DNA of 64,000 bases, taken from positions 1 to 64,000 of the forward strand of contig CADECP010000001.1 in assembly GCA_902825875.1 (NCBI GenBank). The letters run 5' to 3'. This DNA is from an uncultured Acidobacteriota bacterium. Lineage in GTDB: Bacteria > Acidobacteriota > Blastocatellia > RBC074. The stretch's first letter is position 1. The number at the start of each line of letters is the position of its first letter. Of the stretch, positions 1-8,882 are shown in pieces. The notes under the pieces were generated by a model, which did no database searches, was not told where the DNA came from, and saw only the letters and a program-made list of their open reading frames with translations. Made by a program: the position numbers and the translations under genes.

Positions 1-105
1 CCGATCCAAATACCGATCCAAAGACCGATCCAAATACCGAGCCAAAGACCGATCCAAAGACCGATCCAAAGACCGATCCAAAGACCGATCCAAAGACCGA
101 GCCAT
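1..105 (-). repeat. In-frame 12-bp tandem repeat encoding (S/Y)LDR
   Basis: About nine near-identical 12-bp units run to the left window edge. Read on the minus strand in the frame of the NACHT gene they encode SLDR, YLDR and SLAR tetrapeptides from about residue 706 onward. Substitutions are mostly limited to the first codon (TCT/TAT) and one Asp-to-Ala change, so this is a coding repeat and not a CRISPR or intergenic satellite. I recall DR/LDR-rich tails in some bacterial NACHT proteins; that parallel is from memory. The total copy number is unknown because the window ends here. Confidence 0.85.
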
Positions 106-2220
106 AATAGTTGCTTGAAGAGTTTGCGAGCCGCCAGCGGCGAGCGCCAACGCCGATTGCGCCAGCAATTGATGTTCATCCGAGCGCGAATTGGCATCGC
201 AAACCAGCGTCAGATTCAGTTCGGCTGCGCTGATTGAGCCGACAACAACTTCGCGGCCATCAATCGTGACCCTTCTCAAATAATTCCACCCGGTTGGCGC
301 GAGCCAGTAATGAACCGGCAAGCTTCCGCCCGCCCATTCGATCACTTCAGGTTTGCCCGCTCCGATGAAGGGAATCAATGCAAGCTGATTCGGCTGCCAA
401 TTCTCAGCGCCGCGTTTGCCGACCAATTCGTCTTCGATCAATTGCGGCCAGTCGGCGACAAACTCATCGCCGACCAGAAAGAAATCGGTGGTCAGCGTTT
501 CCGACTTGGCCGATTTCAACTGTTCAATCAACGGCTGTTCAATCCATTGGCTGCGGCGTTCTGCCGGAAGCTCTTTCAGGTTTTCGATTACGGAATGGTC
601 AATCTGACGGCAAATCTGGTGGCGGGCGAATTCGGCGGCTTGGCGTTGGGCAGCTCCGCTCAATCCGTTTTGGGTGTCCAACAACAACGCCGATAGCAAA
701 TTGGCGGTTCGATTGCGCGCCGTATCGTCTTTGGCTCTGGCGCAAAGTTCCGTCACCAGATCGTCGCCGAAGCCTGTGAATTCGGCCAGCACTTCAAACA
801 GCAGCAGCAGGGTTTCGTGCCAGTAAGTATGTTTGACTCGCTCAGCGCAAAGTTCCGCCAATTGATCGAATCGCCTCATGCGCCCACGCATTTCCCAGGC
901 GGCAAAGTATTCCTGGAAAGTCAGATGGACAAAGGCGAACAAGTCTCCGTCTTTGTCAGTTCCGCGCGGTATCAGCAATCCGCTGCGTCGGGCGACGTAA
1001 TCCAGAAACTGTTCGGCTTCGCGGCGGGCGGCGGATTCGTCGTTGCCGCGATCCTGCTTAATGGCTTCGGTCAGCCAGCCCAAAACCCGTTCGGCGGGAG
1101 CCATCAAATCGCCTTGATCCTCTTCGGTGCGGAGCGATTGCATCTCCCAACCGACACGCGCCAGCCAGCGTTTCATTTGATCCAGCGTCGCGGGGTATTG
1201 CCCCAACTGCCGGTAAGTCTGGATGGTTTCCAGATAAGCTTCGACAATTTTGTGGTAAAGCTGGATTCGTCCCGAAGGCAGGTGGCGCAGCACTCGAAAG
1301 ACCAGCGCGATCAACGTCAGCAGCGAAGGATTTTGCGCCAATCGCCGGACGCGGTCGTTTTGCTGCAAGGCTTTGGACAGTGAGTCAATGCCTTCCTGCC
1401 GCAACGCCTTGTCGGGTTCGCGCGCCGCGTACCAGCGGGTGATGAACTGGCCAATGTCTTCGTCGGTGAACGGAGCGACGTAAGCGCGTTTGAAAACCGG
1501 TTCCGCGCCGTCACTGGCCAGCCAGTCATCCAGTTTCTGAAACATTCGTTTGATTGTCGAAGGTTGAGGGGCGTCGCTGTGGTCAAGCGCGGCTTCTTCG
1601 TAGCCAATGATGCGGCTGGTGGCGATGAAATAACTTTCGGGAGCCTGGCGCAACAACGGGCGAATAATGTTGTCGCGGAATTTGCGGCGAAGTTCGACGC
1701 TGCCGATTTCGTCCAAACCGTCCAACATCAAAATGGCTTTGCCTTCGCGCAAATGAGTCATCAACCATTCGACGTTGATGTCGTTGCGGACTTCGTCGCG
1801 CAACGTGGCGATGAAATCGCGCAGCATGTCTTCGGGCTGTTGCCAATGTGCGACTTTGAATTCGCGCAGAACGATTGGGATCGGTACAAGGTTGCCGAAG
1901 CGCGGAGCCAGCGTGGTAATGCCCGGTCGCCCGAAAGAATAAACCAGCAATTTGATGAGCGTGGATTTGCCGCAACCCGGATCGCCCAACACGATCAGAT
2001 GTCTGGCTTCGGTCATCAGCGTCGGCAGCCAGAACGGTTTTTCTTCTTCGCGGGGGTTCGGTTCCCACTGAAATCGCAACGGGACATAGATTTCTTCCAA
2101 CGACAGCGGGCGAGTGTCTTTGAAACTGGGCATCCCCAGCATCTCAACTACGCCAAATTTCAACGCCAGCAACCAGGCGTAATCCGCCGCCAGATTTCGT
2201 TTCAGAACGCTTGCAGCCAT
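1..2220 (-). CDS. NACHT-family STAND NTPase, partial (C-terminus beyond window)
   Basis: An open frame of 740 codons runs off the left edge without a stop. Seen directly: Walker A GDPGCGKST at about residues 79-87, Walker B-type LMLDGLDEIG at about 163-172, a sensor-like ATSR after it, NPSLLTLIALVFR at about 317-329, and FVHLTFQEYFAA at about 432-443, the hallmark distal motif of NACHT proteins. A roughly 75-residue N-terminal segment precedes the NTPase. A helical region then leads into LDR tetrapeptide repeats. The start ATG (2218-2220) overlaps the stop of the upstream KAP gene as TAATG, implying translational coupling. Bacterial NACHT proteins include antiphage sensors, so a defence role is plausible. 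No effector domain is recognisable in the visible part; it could lie beyond the edge or be supplied by a partner. Confidence 0.85.
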   Translation of the reverse strand, partial: MAASVLKRNLAADYAWLLALKFGVVEMLGMPSFKDTRPLSLEEIYVPLRFQWEPNPREEEKPFWLPTLMTEARHLIVLGDPGCGKSTLIKLLVYSFGRPGITTLAPRFGNLVPIPIVLREFKVAHWQQPEDMLRDFIATLRDEVRNDINVEWLMTHLREGKAILMLDGLDEIGSVELRRKFRDNIIRPLLRQAPESYFIATSRIIGYEEAALDHSDAPQPSTIKRMFQKLDDWLASDGAEPVFKRAYVAPFTDEDIGQFITRWYAAREPDKALRQEGIDSLSKALQQNDRVRRLAQNPSLLTLIALVFRVLRHLPSGRIQLYHKIVEAYLETIQTYRQLGQYPATLDQMKRWLARVGWEMQSLRTEEDQGDLMAPAERVLGWLTEAIKQDRGNDESAARREAEQFLDYVARRSGLLIPRGTDKDGDLFAFVHLTFQEYFAAWEMRGRMRRFDQLAELCAERVKHTYWHETLLLLFEVLAEFTGFGDDLVTELCARAKDDTARNRTANLLSALLLDTQNGLSGAAQRQAAEFARHQICRQIDHSVIENLKELPAERRSQWIEQPLIEQLKSAKSETLTTDFFLVGDEFVADWPQLIEDELVGKRGAENWQPNQLALIPFIGAGKPEVIEWAGGSLPVHYWLAPTGWNYLRRVTIDGREVVVGSISAAELNLTLVCDANSRSDEHQLLAQSALALAAGGSQTLQATIMARSLDRSLDRSLDRSLDRSLARYLDRSLDRYLDR

Positions 2221-3857
2221 TATTGATTCTCCTGTTGCTGTTTTCGGCTGGAACGAACATCGCCGGTTTCCAGCAAATGGCGGAAGATCAAATCTTCATC
2301 AATCTGAGTTCCCGAATCTCCACGTGCCAGTTCGTTGACCAGCCGGGCTATCCAGAAAATGCGCGGCTCCGGTTCCGGCCTGATCGAATCGTCAACCTTC
2401 CCCTCTGCCTGTTGAGCTTTTTCCGGCTCTGATTCGCTGATTGGGAGGCCAAAACTGCCTGCATCTTCAAAGTGTGATTCAGGCGGCGGAGCCGGTTTGC
2501 CTGACGAGCGAAGAATTTCATACGGCAATTCCAGGCCATCAAAAAGCGGATGCGCTTTCCAACCCAACGGACGCAGACTTGGCTGGCAAAACAACAGCAA
2601 CTCATGAACATAAAATGCCGGAGCCTGTTCGATCCGTCGAAAGATTGGTTCTTCAAACTGCGCCAGATAATGCAGGATCAATGTCAGCCGCCAATCCAGC
2701 TTGCCGACTTTTCGGTCAAACAGCGATTCAATGTACAGCCGCCACGAAGAAATGAAGGATTTGATCTTGCGGGGATTGTGCGGCAGGTTGCCGTCAATGG
2801 CCGCAATCAGGTTTGGCAAATCTTTCGGTTGAAAATCGAAAAGCTGTTTCAGCAAGTTCTCAAAATCCTGTTTTTCCTTCAACTGTATCTGATCCGGCGC
2901 GGTCAATTCCTTGTTCGCCGGTTTCTGAAAATCAATGCCGAGCAGTTTGTTGACGTAAGCTCTGGCTTCGCGCGGAACCGGCAGCAGAAACATCGCCTGA
3001 AACATTTTGCTTAGATAATCGCGTCCGGTTGGGCGATGTCGCCAGACTTCCTTTTCGCCGGAAAGCGCTTTGGCGATGACCCGTTCAAGCTGTTGCTGAT
3101 CCAGCCCCAGAACGTAAACACAGTTTCGGGCGTTCAAGTGCAGCTTCAAGGCTTCGAGCAGTTTGTAGGCAACATCGCCTTCGCAGCGGTCGAGATCGTC
3201 AATGAAAACCACCAGCAAGCCGTTCTTGCCGGCCACGTCCTCGATGGCCTGTTCAAAATAATCGCGGAACTGTTGGGAAGCCAGCCGAGCGGAAAAATCC
3301 GCTGCGTCGTATTCGCCCTTCAATCCGATGACAGATGAAGTCGTTGGCAATTGCACATCGGCTTTCAGTTTGGGCGCGCCTGCCACTCCGCCAACTTCGG
3401 CGCCGAATTTCACCACCGAATCGAATAACGCTCGCATGCCGATCTTGGCGGTTTTGGATGAACCTTTCAGAATCTTTTTGGATGTGTTCAACCGGTCGCG
3501 GATTTCGTGCAGCAAGGCCACCATCGGACTTAATTCAAACTGATGCTGCCAGGGATTGAACCAGACAAGCTCTACTTTTCGGTTGGCCAACAGCTTTTGA
3601 AAGTCGGTGTTTGATTCGGCAAAAGCCGCCAACCGTTCGTGAACGCCCAGGCTGGCAAAATCGCCATTCTCTTGTTTGTACTCGCCGTCCAGGTAAGCCC
3701 AAAGCTTATGCAAGAAACTGGTTTTACCCGCTCCCCACGAACCGCAAACACCGACAACGTAAGGCGGCGAGCATTTCAGCACACGATGGCCTACGCGCCG
3801 CACAAGGACGTTATGCCCCAAACTGTCATGAACAACGGGTTCGTCGTTTACGATCAT
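2220..3857 (-). CDS. KAP-family P-loop NTPase
   Basis: 545 residues. Walker A is GVCGSWGAGKTSFL (about 36-49) and Walker B is LLVVFIDDLDRCEG (about 214-227), followed by VAYKLLEALKLHLN and a CVYVLGLDQQQLE sensor strand. This combination defines the KAP family (Kidins220/ARMS and the phage-exclusion protein PifA). Unlike many KAP proteins, no convincing transmembrane insertion is visible, so it is probably cytosolic. The C-terminal ~120 residues are acidic and proline-rich. It starts 23 bp after the ParE-like toxin stop and its TAA overlaps the ATG of the NACHT gene, giving a toxin-antitoxin/KAP/NACHT transcription unit. Family assignment is firm; a defence role is inferred from context and PifA precedent. 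Confidence 0.85.
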   Translation of the reverse strand: MIVNDEPVVHDSLGHNVLVRRVGHRVLKCSPPYVVGVCGSWGAGKTSFLHKLWAYLDGEYKQENGDFASLGVHERLAAFAESNTDFQKLLANRKVELVWFNPWQHQFELSPMVALLHEIRDRLNTSKKILKGSSKTAKIGMRALFDSVVKFGAEVGGVAGAPKLKADVQLPTTSSVIGLKGEYDAADFSARLASQQFRDYFEQAIEDVAGKNGLLVVFIDDLDRCEGDVAYKLLEALKLHLNARNCVYVLGLDQQQLERVIAKALSGEKEVWRHRPTGRDYLSKMFQAMFLLPVPREARAYVNKLLGIDFQKPANKELTAPDQIQLKEKQDFENLLKQLFDFQPKDLPNLIAAIDGNLPHNPRKIKSFISSWRLYIESLFDRKVGKLDWRLTLILHYLAQFEEPIFRRIEQAPAFYVHELLLFCQPSLRPLGWKAHPLFDGLELPYEILRSSGKPAPPPESHFEDAGSFGLPISESEPEKAQQAEGKVDDSIRPEPEPRIFWIARLVNELARGDSGTQIDEDLIFRHLLETGDVRSSRKQQQENQ

Positions 3858-3880
3858 TGGTATTTGTTCGAGATGGTGTA

Positions 3881-4174
3881 TTACTGCTGCCAGATTGACT
3901 CGGTGTCTCTGGCTGCGTGAAGAACTCTGACGATTTCAATGTTGCCGCCGCTGATTCGATAGAAGATCAAATAGCTTCTAACCACGATGCTTCTGATTCC
4001 CGACGCAAGTTCCTCGCGCGCTCTGCCCATTCCAGGATGAACCAGCAAGGAATGAGCTTTGTCGTTGATTTCTGAAAGAACGCTGTCGGCGGCTTCGAAA
4101 TTATCCGCGGCGATGTATTGCCAGATTTCCAGAAGGTCAGCCTGGGCTTCAGGCGAAGTGATGACTTGTGCCAT
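3881..4174 (-). CDS. ParE/RelE-type toxin
   Basis: 97 residues from the ATG at 4172-4174, chosen because GGGAGG lies a few bases upstream and because the residues before it do not resemble the family. The protein has the ParE pattern: SPEAQADLLEIWQYIAADN at the N-terminus, ADSVLSEINDKAHSLLVHPGMGRAREELASG in the middle, and a C-terminal strand with SYLIFYRISGGNIEIVRVLHAARD. ParE toxins poison gyrase, and related RelE proteins cut mRNA on the ribosome; sequence alone does not decide which. The start lies 26 bp inside the antitoxin gene, and the KAP gene follows after 23 bp. Confidence 0.85.
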   Translation of the reverse strand: MAQVITSPEAQADLLEIWQYIAADNFEAADSVLSEINDKAHSLLVHPGMGRAREELASGIRSIVVRSYLIFYRISGGNIEIVRVLHAARDTESIWQQ

Positions 4175-4433
4175 TGCTGCCTCCCGACCTTTCCGCCAGA
4201 CGCTTTCTGCCTTCAGCTTTAATGGCTTCGACGTCCAGCGGCATTCCTTCGCCACGATTCAACGACGCAACTCCTTTAGCGATTTCCAGTTTCAACTCTT
4301 CAAGCCGTAGTTGATCCCATTGGTTGAGGAGCCGCAAACCTGCGCCTATGACTTCGCTGGCGGAATTGAATTGGCCGCTGCCGATCTTTTGATTGATGAT
4401 CTCTTCCAGTTCAACAGTCAGTGTGATGTCCAT
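4149..4433 (-). CDS. ParD-type antitoxin
   Basis: 94 residues from the ATG at 4431-4433, preceded by AAGGAAG. The N-terminal MDITLTVELEEIINQKIGSG followed by SASEVIGAGLRLL is the ribbon-helix-helix pattern of ParD/CC2985 antitoxins. The charged C-terminal half would wrap the toxin. The family normally represses its own promoter; here that promoter would lie in the short gap 4434-4492. If the transcript continues through toxin, KAP and NACHT, this antitoxin would regulate all four genes. That extension is inference. Confidence 0.82.
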   Translation of the reverse strand: MDITLTVELEEIINQKIGSGQFNSASEVIGAGLRLLNQWDQLRLEELKLEIAKGVASLNRGEGMPLDVEAIKAEGRKRLAERSGGSNGTSHHFA

Positions 4434-4492
4434 AAAATCTTCCTTCGCGTCGAAAAAGCTATTTCCGCAGGTAATGAATGTCAATCAGCATA

Positions 4493-5722
4493 TCAACCGG
4501 CAATTTCGCGTACGCCGTCAATCAATCGGGCGATTTCTTCAGTCGTCGTGTAACAGGCGCAGCCGACTCGCACCAAACCTTGCTCAACTTTGCCGAGCCG
4601 TTCGACAACTGTCTGCGCGTAAAAGTCTCCGTGCGACGTGAACAGGCCGCGTTCGACCAGACGTTTGGTGACTTCTTCGGACGGGATGTCTTTGATGGTG
4701 AAAGAAATGGTTGAAGTGCGCGGCTGGTCAGGAGCGGGGCCGTAGACGGTGACGCCTTCGATGGCGTGCAGGCCGTCCCACAACTGTTTGACTTGTTCCA
4801 GTCCGCGTTCGTGCAGAACATCATAGGTATTTTGCAATCGTTCACGTCGAGTCGCGCCTTCGGAGCCGACTTTGGCTAATGACGCCAGGAAGTTGACGGC
4901 GGCTGCGGCTCCGATGATGCCTTCGTGGTTTTGAGTGCCGGTTTCCAGATGTTCAGGAGCTTCGCTGGCGGCGGGTTGCAAGCGTGGCGCATCCAGCGAT
5001 TGCAGAAGTTCGTGGCGTCCGTAAAAAACTCCGATGTGCGGGCCGTAAAATTTGTAAGCCGAACAAGCCAGAAAATCGCACTCCAACTCTTTCACGTTCG
5101 GCAGCAAATGATGCGAGTAATGCACAGCGTCAACGTAAACCAGCGCGCCTTTGGCGTGAGCCAGCCGCGCGGCTCGCTGAATGTCGTTGACCGTGCCCAG
5201 CGCGTTTGAGGCTCCGCCGATGGCCAGCAGTTTTGTCTTTGAGTTGATTGCCGATTCCAGATCGTCCCAATCCAATTGGCCGGTTTCGGTCAACATACGA
5301 ACGGTGCGAATGGTCAAGCCGCGATCTTTGGCCAGTTCTCGCCAGGTATCGGAGTTGGCGTGGTGATCGAGTTCGGTGACGACGATTTCATCGCCGGGGT
5401 TCCAGTTGCGTCCCAACGCACGACCAACGTGAAAAGTGATCGTTGTCATATTTGACCCGAACGAAACTTCGTCAGCGTTGCAGTTGAAAAAGTCGGCGAA
5501 AGTTTGGCGAGCTTCCATCAACAGCGCGTCGGTTTCGGCGCTGGTCGGATAAGCCCAATGTGTGTTGGCATTGTGATGGAACAGGTAATCGCTGATAGCG
5601 GCGGCGACTTCGCGGGGAACCTGAGTTCCGCCTGGACCGTCAAAGTAGGCGACCGGATGACCATTGTGTTTTCGTTCCAGAGCAGGGAAATGTGCGCGTA
5701 TTTCTTCAGTTGTTTTGACCAT
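4493..5722 (-). CDS. Cysteine desulfurase-like class V aminotransferase
   Basis: 409 residues, full length. It matches the cysteine desulfurase-like subfamily (TIGR01976 type): YFDGPGGTQVP near the N-terminus, NANTHWAYPTSAETD, ELDHHANSDTWRELA, VDAVHYSHHLLP, and the pyridoxal-phosphate lysine in SAYKFYGPHIGVFYG at about residue 224. Members use PLP to act on cysteine or related amino acids, but the exact substrate of this subfamily is not established. No clear Shine-Dalgarno precedes the ATG. It is followed after about 60 bp by the ParD-like gene on the same strand, so read-through is possible. Confidence 0.85.
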   Translation of the reverse strand: MVKTTEEIRAHFPALERKHNGHPVAYFDGPGGTQVPREVAAAISDYLFHHNANTHWAYPTSAETDALLMEARQTFADFFNCNADEVSFGSNMTTITFHVGRALGRNWNPGDEIVVTELDHHANSDTWRELAKDRGLTIRTVRMLTETGQLDWDDLESAINSKTKLLAIGGASNALGTVNDIQRAARLAHAKGALVYVDAVHYSHHLLPNVKELECDFLACSAYKFYGPHIGVFYGRHELLQSLDAPRLQPAASEAPEHLETGTQNHEGIIGAAAAVNFLASLAKVGSEGATRRERLQNTYDVLHERGLEQVKQLWDGLHAIEGVTVYGPAPDQPRTSTISFTIKDIPSEEVTKRLVERGLFTSHGDFYAQTVVERLGKVEQGLVRVGCACYTTTEEIARLIDGVREIAG

Positions 5723-5745
5723 ACTTGAAGCTTATGCAGAAGCGC

Positions 5746-5793
5746 AAAAAAAGGCAAAAGTTGTCAGCCATGAATTTGCCAACAACTTTTGCC
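5746..5793 (-). terminator. Rho-independent terminator of the haloperoxidase gene
   Basis: GGCAAAAGTTGT (5753-5764) pairs perfectly with ACAACTTTTGCC (5782-5793). Read on the minus strand the stem is followed by seven T residues (5746-5752). It sits just downstream of the haloperoxidase stop at 5819 and upstream of the next minus-strand gene. Confidence 0.85.
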
Positions 5794-5818
5794 AGGCGGG
5801 TTGTCGAAAAATCAGTCG

Positions 5819-7393
5819 TTAAATCGTGACCAGATTTCCGGCAAAATCGTGAAATTGGAATGTCACGTTGTGTTCGTTAAAGGTGGCTTTTTGATCTTTG
5901 AGCACTTCGATGGCGACGTTTTCGCCGAGTTTGAGCGATTCAGTGCCATCCGAGCGCCAATGAACTCCGGCAATGTTTCTGCCAATGGCCACGTTCGATG
6001 CCAGTTTGTTCAACTCTCCGCCAACCGTCAGCGAACCCGCATCCGGGCCTGTGTAAGCAATCAGGTTGGTTCCGGCGTTGTTCGGGACGACCGGGTTGGT
6101 GATCAGAGTGCTTTCATCAAACAAGGCTTTCAGGATTGTGACACAAGCTCCGGCGACGGTGGCGTGACCTGCTCCATAAGCCGGATGTAACGGCGATCCT
6201 TCGGGGAAAGCCATCGGCAACAGATAAGAACCGAATTGCGACTGAACACGAGCGACTGCATCCGAATTTAGCGCGTCGGCGTGAATGTCGTAACTCTTCA
6301 TTCCGGTTTTGTGAACGTGAATGCGTCCGGCGAACACTTCGGGGCGCAAGCGGCGGTGAACGATCCATTTTTGAAACCAAACTGCTTTCAGCGCGCGCGT
6401 CGCCACTTCGCAAACCAAAGTGGCAATGTGTGGGCCGCCAAAAGTGCCGAACCCTTCCTGGTTATTCAGCAACCGGTATGGATTGGACTGGCTCAGAGGT
6501 GCTCCGAGTCCCGGAGTTACCGGAACCGGCGGCGGATCGGAAGCTGGCGAATCGGCGTTTGGCCCCTGAAGCAGAATCAAGGCGGCGTTGAAGTATGCTT
6601 CGAACAAAACGTCAATGTGAACCCACTGGCTGAGATCGCGTCCATTGCGAATATATCTGGGCGTATTGTCGAACGTCAGAGAAGATGTCGGTTTAACTCC
6701 GTTTTGAATTGTCAGCCATTCATTGAAATCCGTCATGAAATCCACGTTTGCAACCGGAGTTCTCATGCGTTGGTTGAAACCGAGCGCGCCGAAAGGAACC
6801 GGCAGAAACAGAAATTGCGAAATGTACGGCCCGGCTAAATCGCCAGGCGTCAATCCGCGAAACAGCACCTGCGGCGTGACTTTTCCATTGCTGTCGTTGG
6901 GACCTTTGAACTCTGAACTGAAGGAAGTCATTTCTTCCGCTGCTTCATCGGCGAGAGGCGATGTGTCGTAGTTTTCAAACGCGACATCGCGCAGCAAAGC
7001 CATCCAGTAATTTTCAGTGATTTCAGCGGCGATTTCCGCGCTATTGAACTTTGGCGCAGCCGGAATCGAAAATTTGCGCGGGTCGGCGCCTTCCATTTCC
7101 ACAGACAAACCGCCCTGTGGATTGACGAATTTTCTGCGCGTGGCAGCCGGAGCGCCCATTGTCAGAGCTTCCAGTTGATTTTGAATGTCTGTGGTTCCCC
7201 CTAAAGCACCGTTCAGGATGTTTTTGAATTTGGTGTATTCGGCTGGATCAACTTCACCAAGATTGTCGTGCGGCAAACCTTTGGAAAAATTGCCCCGAAA
7301 GTCGGCATAAGATTCATCTCCGTTTGGAGTTTGAACTGCGTCTGGTTGTGAATTTCGAAGATTGGCAGCGTCAAGTCTAGCTAAATTTGGCAT
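5819..7393 (-). CDS. Vanadium-dependent haloperoxidase (PAP2 superfamily)
   Basis: 524 residues from the ATG at 7391-7393, chosen over an upstream in-frame start because GAGGAG precedes it. The vanadate-binding site of the family is visible in order: KWIVHRRLRPE at about 342-352 (the K-x6-RP motif), HPAYGAGHAT at about 402-411 (equivalent to PSGH), and GRNIAGVHWRSDG at about 470-482 (R and H of the third motif). These enzymes oxidise halides with hydrogen peroxide; the same fold serves as an acid phosphatase. There is no obvious signal peptide from this start, whereas the longer frame adds 30 residues that do not look like one. Followed by a clear terminator. Confidence 0.85.
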   Translation of the reverse strand: MPNLARLDAANLRNSQPDAVQTPNGDESYADFRGNFSKGLPHDNLGEVDPAEYTKFKNILNGALGGTTDIQNQLEALTMGAPAATRRKFVNPQGGLSVEMEGADPRKFSIPAAPKFNSAEIAAEITENYWMALLRDVAFENYDTSPLADEAAEEMTSFSSEFKGPNDSNGKVTPQVLFRGLTPGDLAGPYISQFLFLPVPFGALGFNQRMRTPVANVDFMTDFNEWLTIQNGVKPTSSLTFDNTPRYIRNGRDLSQWVHIDVLFEAYFNAALILLQGPNADSPASDPPPVPVTPGLGAPLSQSNPYRLLNNQEGFGTFGGPHIATLVCEVATRALKAVWFQKWIVHRRLRPEVFAGRIHVHKTGMKSYDIHADALNSDAVARVQSQFGSYLLPMAFPEGSPLHPAYGAGHATVAGACVTILKALFDESTLITNPVVPNNAGTNLIAYTGPDAGSLTVGGELNKLASNVAIGRNIAGVHWRSDGTESLKLGENVAIEVLKDQKATFNEHNVTFQFHDFAGNLVTI

Positions 7394-7609
7394 AGAAACT
7401 CCTCTTGTAGCAGTCTGTTGGCAGCTACGTTTGGCTATAAAGTTTGTTGGAAAAACACTGAGCGGTTTATCGGCTGAAAACAAATTCTCTTTAGAAAAAG
7501 CTGGATCGGCTGGCTCCGCTCGTGCGCTAACTGAGTCGAGCGGAGCTTAACTAAAGTCGTTGGGCATGGCAATAGCTGATTTTGAGGAGGTGAAATTTCA
7601 GCAAGATGG

Positions 7610-8872
7610 TTATTTCAAATATGGAATTGTCATCGGGCCTTCGGGCAAAACAGCAATCGGCGCGTCTTTACCAATCCGGTTCAATTCTTCGCCGATTGTC
7701 GCGGCGATGTCGTTGGTTGCTTCCAGGTGAGCGCGGCGAACTTCGTCAGCCGGAATGTCGCTGTGCAAGGCGACGCGCGCTTTCAATCGAATCATCGCCA
7801 GCAATTGAGCTTCCCACTGGTCGTACATCGAAAAGCCCGGAGCCAGAATTGTGTCCAAAATGGCTTGGGGCGAGTCGTGATCGAACAGCAAGGTTTTGAA
7901 ATTGCCATGCGCTGGAAATCCGTCGTTGCATTTTGACGCCGCGATAATCAAACCGTCTTGCTCGACTATTTGAGACGCTGCGGACATGCCTTTGACGGCT
8001 TGATACAGATTTTGATCCAGCGGGTAACCACTGTTGGTCGTGACAACAATCGGGAACGGTTTCGGGCAGGGAGTCATGACTGTCGAACGAGAATGCTCGC
8101 AACCTTTGGCGTGAGCGGCCAAAACTTCGCCACAGAAAAACGCCGTGATTTCGCGCTTTCGATTCAAGGTGACGTTGATGCAGAAATCCAGGGGCAGCAA
8201 AGAACCGTTGGCGCGAATTTGCTGTTGCGTCGGATTGCCTTCCAGAACTCCCCAAGTGCTCATTGGCGAACCGATCACTTCGGCGCGGTGGTAATGCATG
8301 ATCGAATCAATATCGGCGACGGCAGGGAAAATGCCTTTGTAACCGCCCGAAAAGCCAGCCATAAAATGCGGCTCGATGAAGCCCATCACGATTCGTTTGT
8401 CGGCTTCGACGTATTCCCGGTTGTAGAAAACTTCGCGGCCATCTGGAGTTTTGCCAGCGAATTTCATCGTCTCCGCTTCGTGCGAGTTGTGGTTGACGAT
8501 GCGGTAACGCGCGGCAACGTCCTTGCCGACCATTTGCTCAAGCTCAGCCGGAGTGTTCGCTCTGTGCGAACCTGTTCCGTTGACGATGACGAAGTTTTCC
8601 GCCGGAACGTGATTGAGTTCGGCAAACAGCCAGCCCAGCAATCTTTCATTTGGCAAAGGCCGCGTGATGTCCGGGATGACTATGGCAACTTTGTCGTTGG
8701 CGTTGATCAACTGTTTCAACGGGTTGGTGTTGATCGGCTGGCGAACGGCTTCGGCAAACGCCGCTGCTTCGTCAGGCAAGCCCGCGATAAATTGCGGAGC
8801 CAGCACGGTGACGTTGTTTGACGGAATTTCAACGGGCAATCCGTCTTTGCCGTATTGCAGGTTTATCAACAT
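7610..8872 (-). CDS. LarA-like nickel-pincer racemase (DUF2088)
   Basis: 420 residues from the ATG at 8870-8872. Earlier in-frame codons overlap the MFS gene and lack family character. Family features: VIPDITRPLPNERLL, GTGSHRANTPAEL, NHNSHEAE, and GFIEPHFMAGFSGGYKGIFP, whose lysine corresponds to the LarA residue that carries the nickel pincer nucleotide. LarA interconverts lactate enantiomers; relatives racemise or epimerise other 2-hydroxyacids, so the substrate is open. No larB/C/E cofactor genes occur in this window and they would have to be elsewhere. It lies 10 bp after the MFS gene and is probably co-transcribed with it, suggesting import or export of the acid substrate. Confidence 0.8.
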   Translation of the reverse strand: MLINLQYGKDGLPVEIPSNNVTVLAPQFIAGLPDEAAAFAEAVRQPINTNPLKQLINANDKVAIVIPDITRPLPNERLLGWLFAELNHVPAENFVIVNGTGSHRANTPAELEQMVGKDVAARYRIVNHNSHEAETMKFAGKTPDGREVFYNREYVEADKRIVMGFIEPHFMAGFSGGYKGIFPAVADIDSIMHYHRAEVIGSPMSTWGVLEGNPTQQQIRANGSLLPLDFCINVTLNRKREITAFFCGEVLAAHAKGCEHSRSTVMTPCPKPFPIVVTTNSGYPLDQNLYQAVKGMSAASQIVEQDGLIIAASKCNDGFPAHGNFKTLLFDHDSPQAILDTILAPGFSMYDQWEAQLLAMIRLKARVALHSDIPADEVRRAHLEATNDIAATIGEELNRIGKDAPIAVLPEGPMTIPYLK

Positions 8873-8882
8873 AAATTTCAGT

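Noticed and set aside
1-105. CRISPR-like or intergenic satellite array
   Set aside because: Units are contiguous 12-mers without spacers and keep the reading frame of the NACHT gene, giving LDR repeats.
817-2226. Long plus-strand open frames across 817-1383 and 1564-2226
   Set aside because: They are antisense to the NACHT gene, whose minus-strand translation carries Walker and NACHT motifs; the plus-strand products show no domains.
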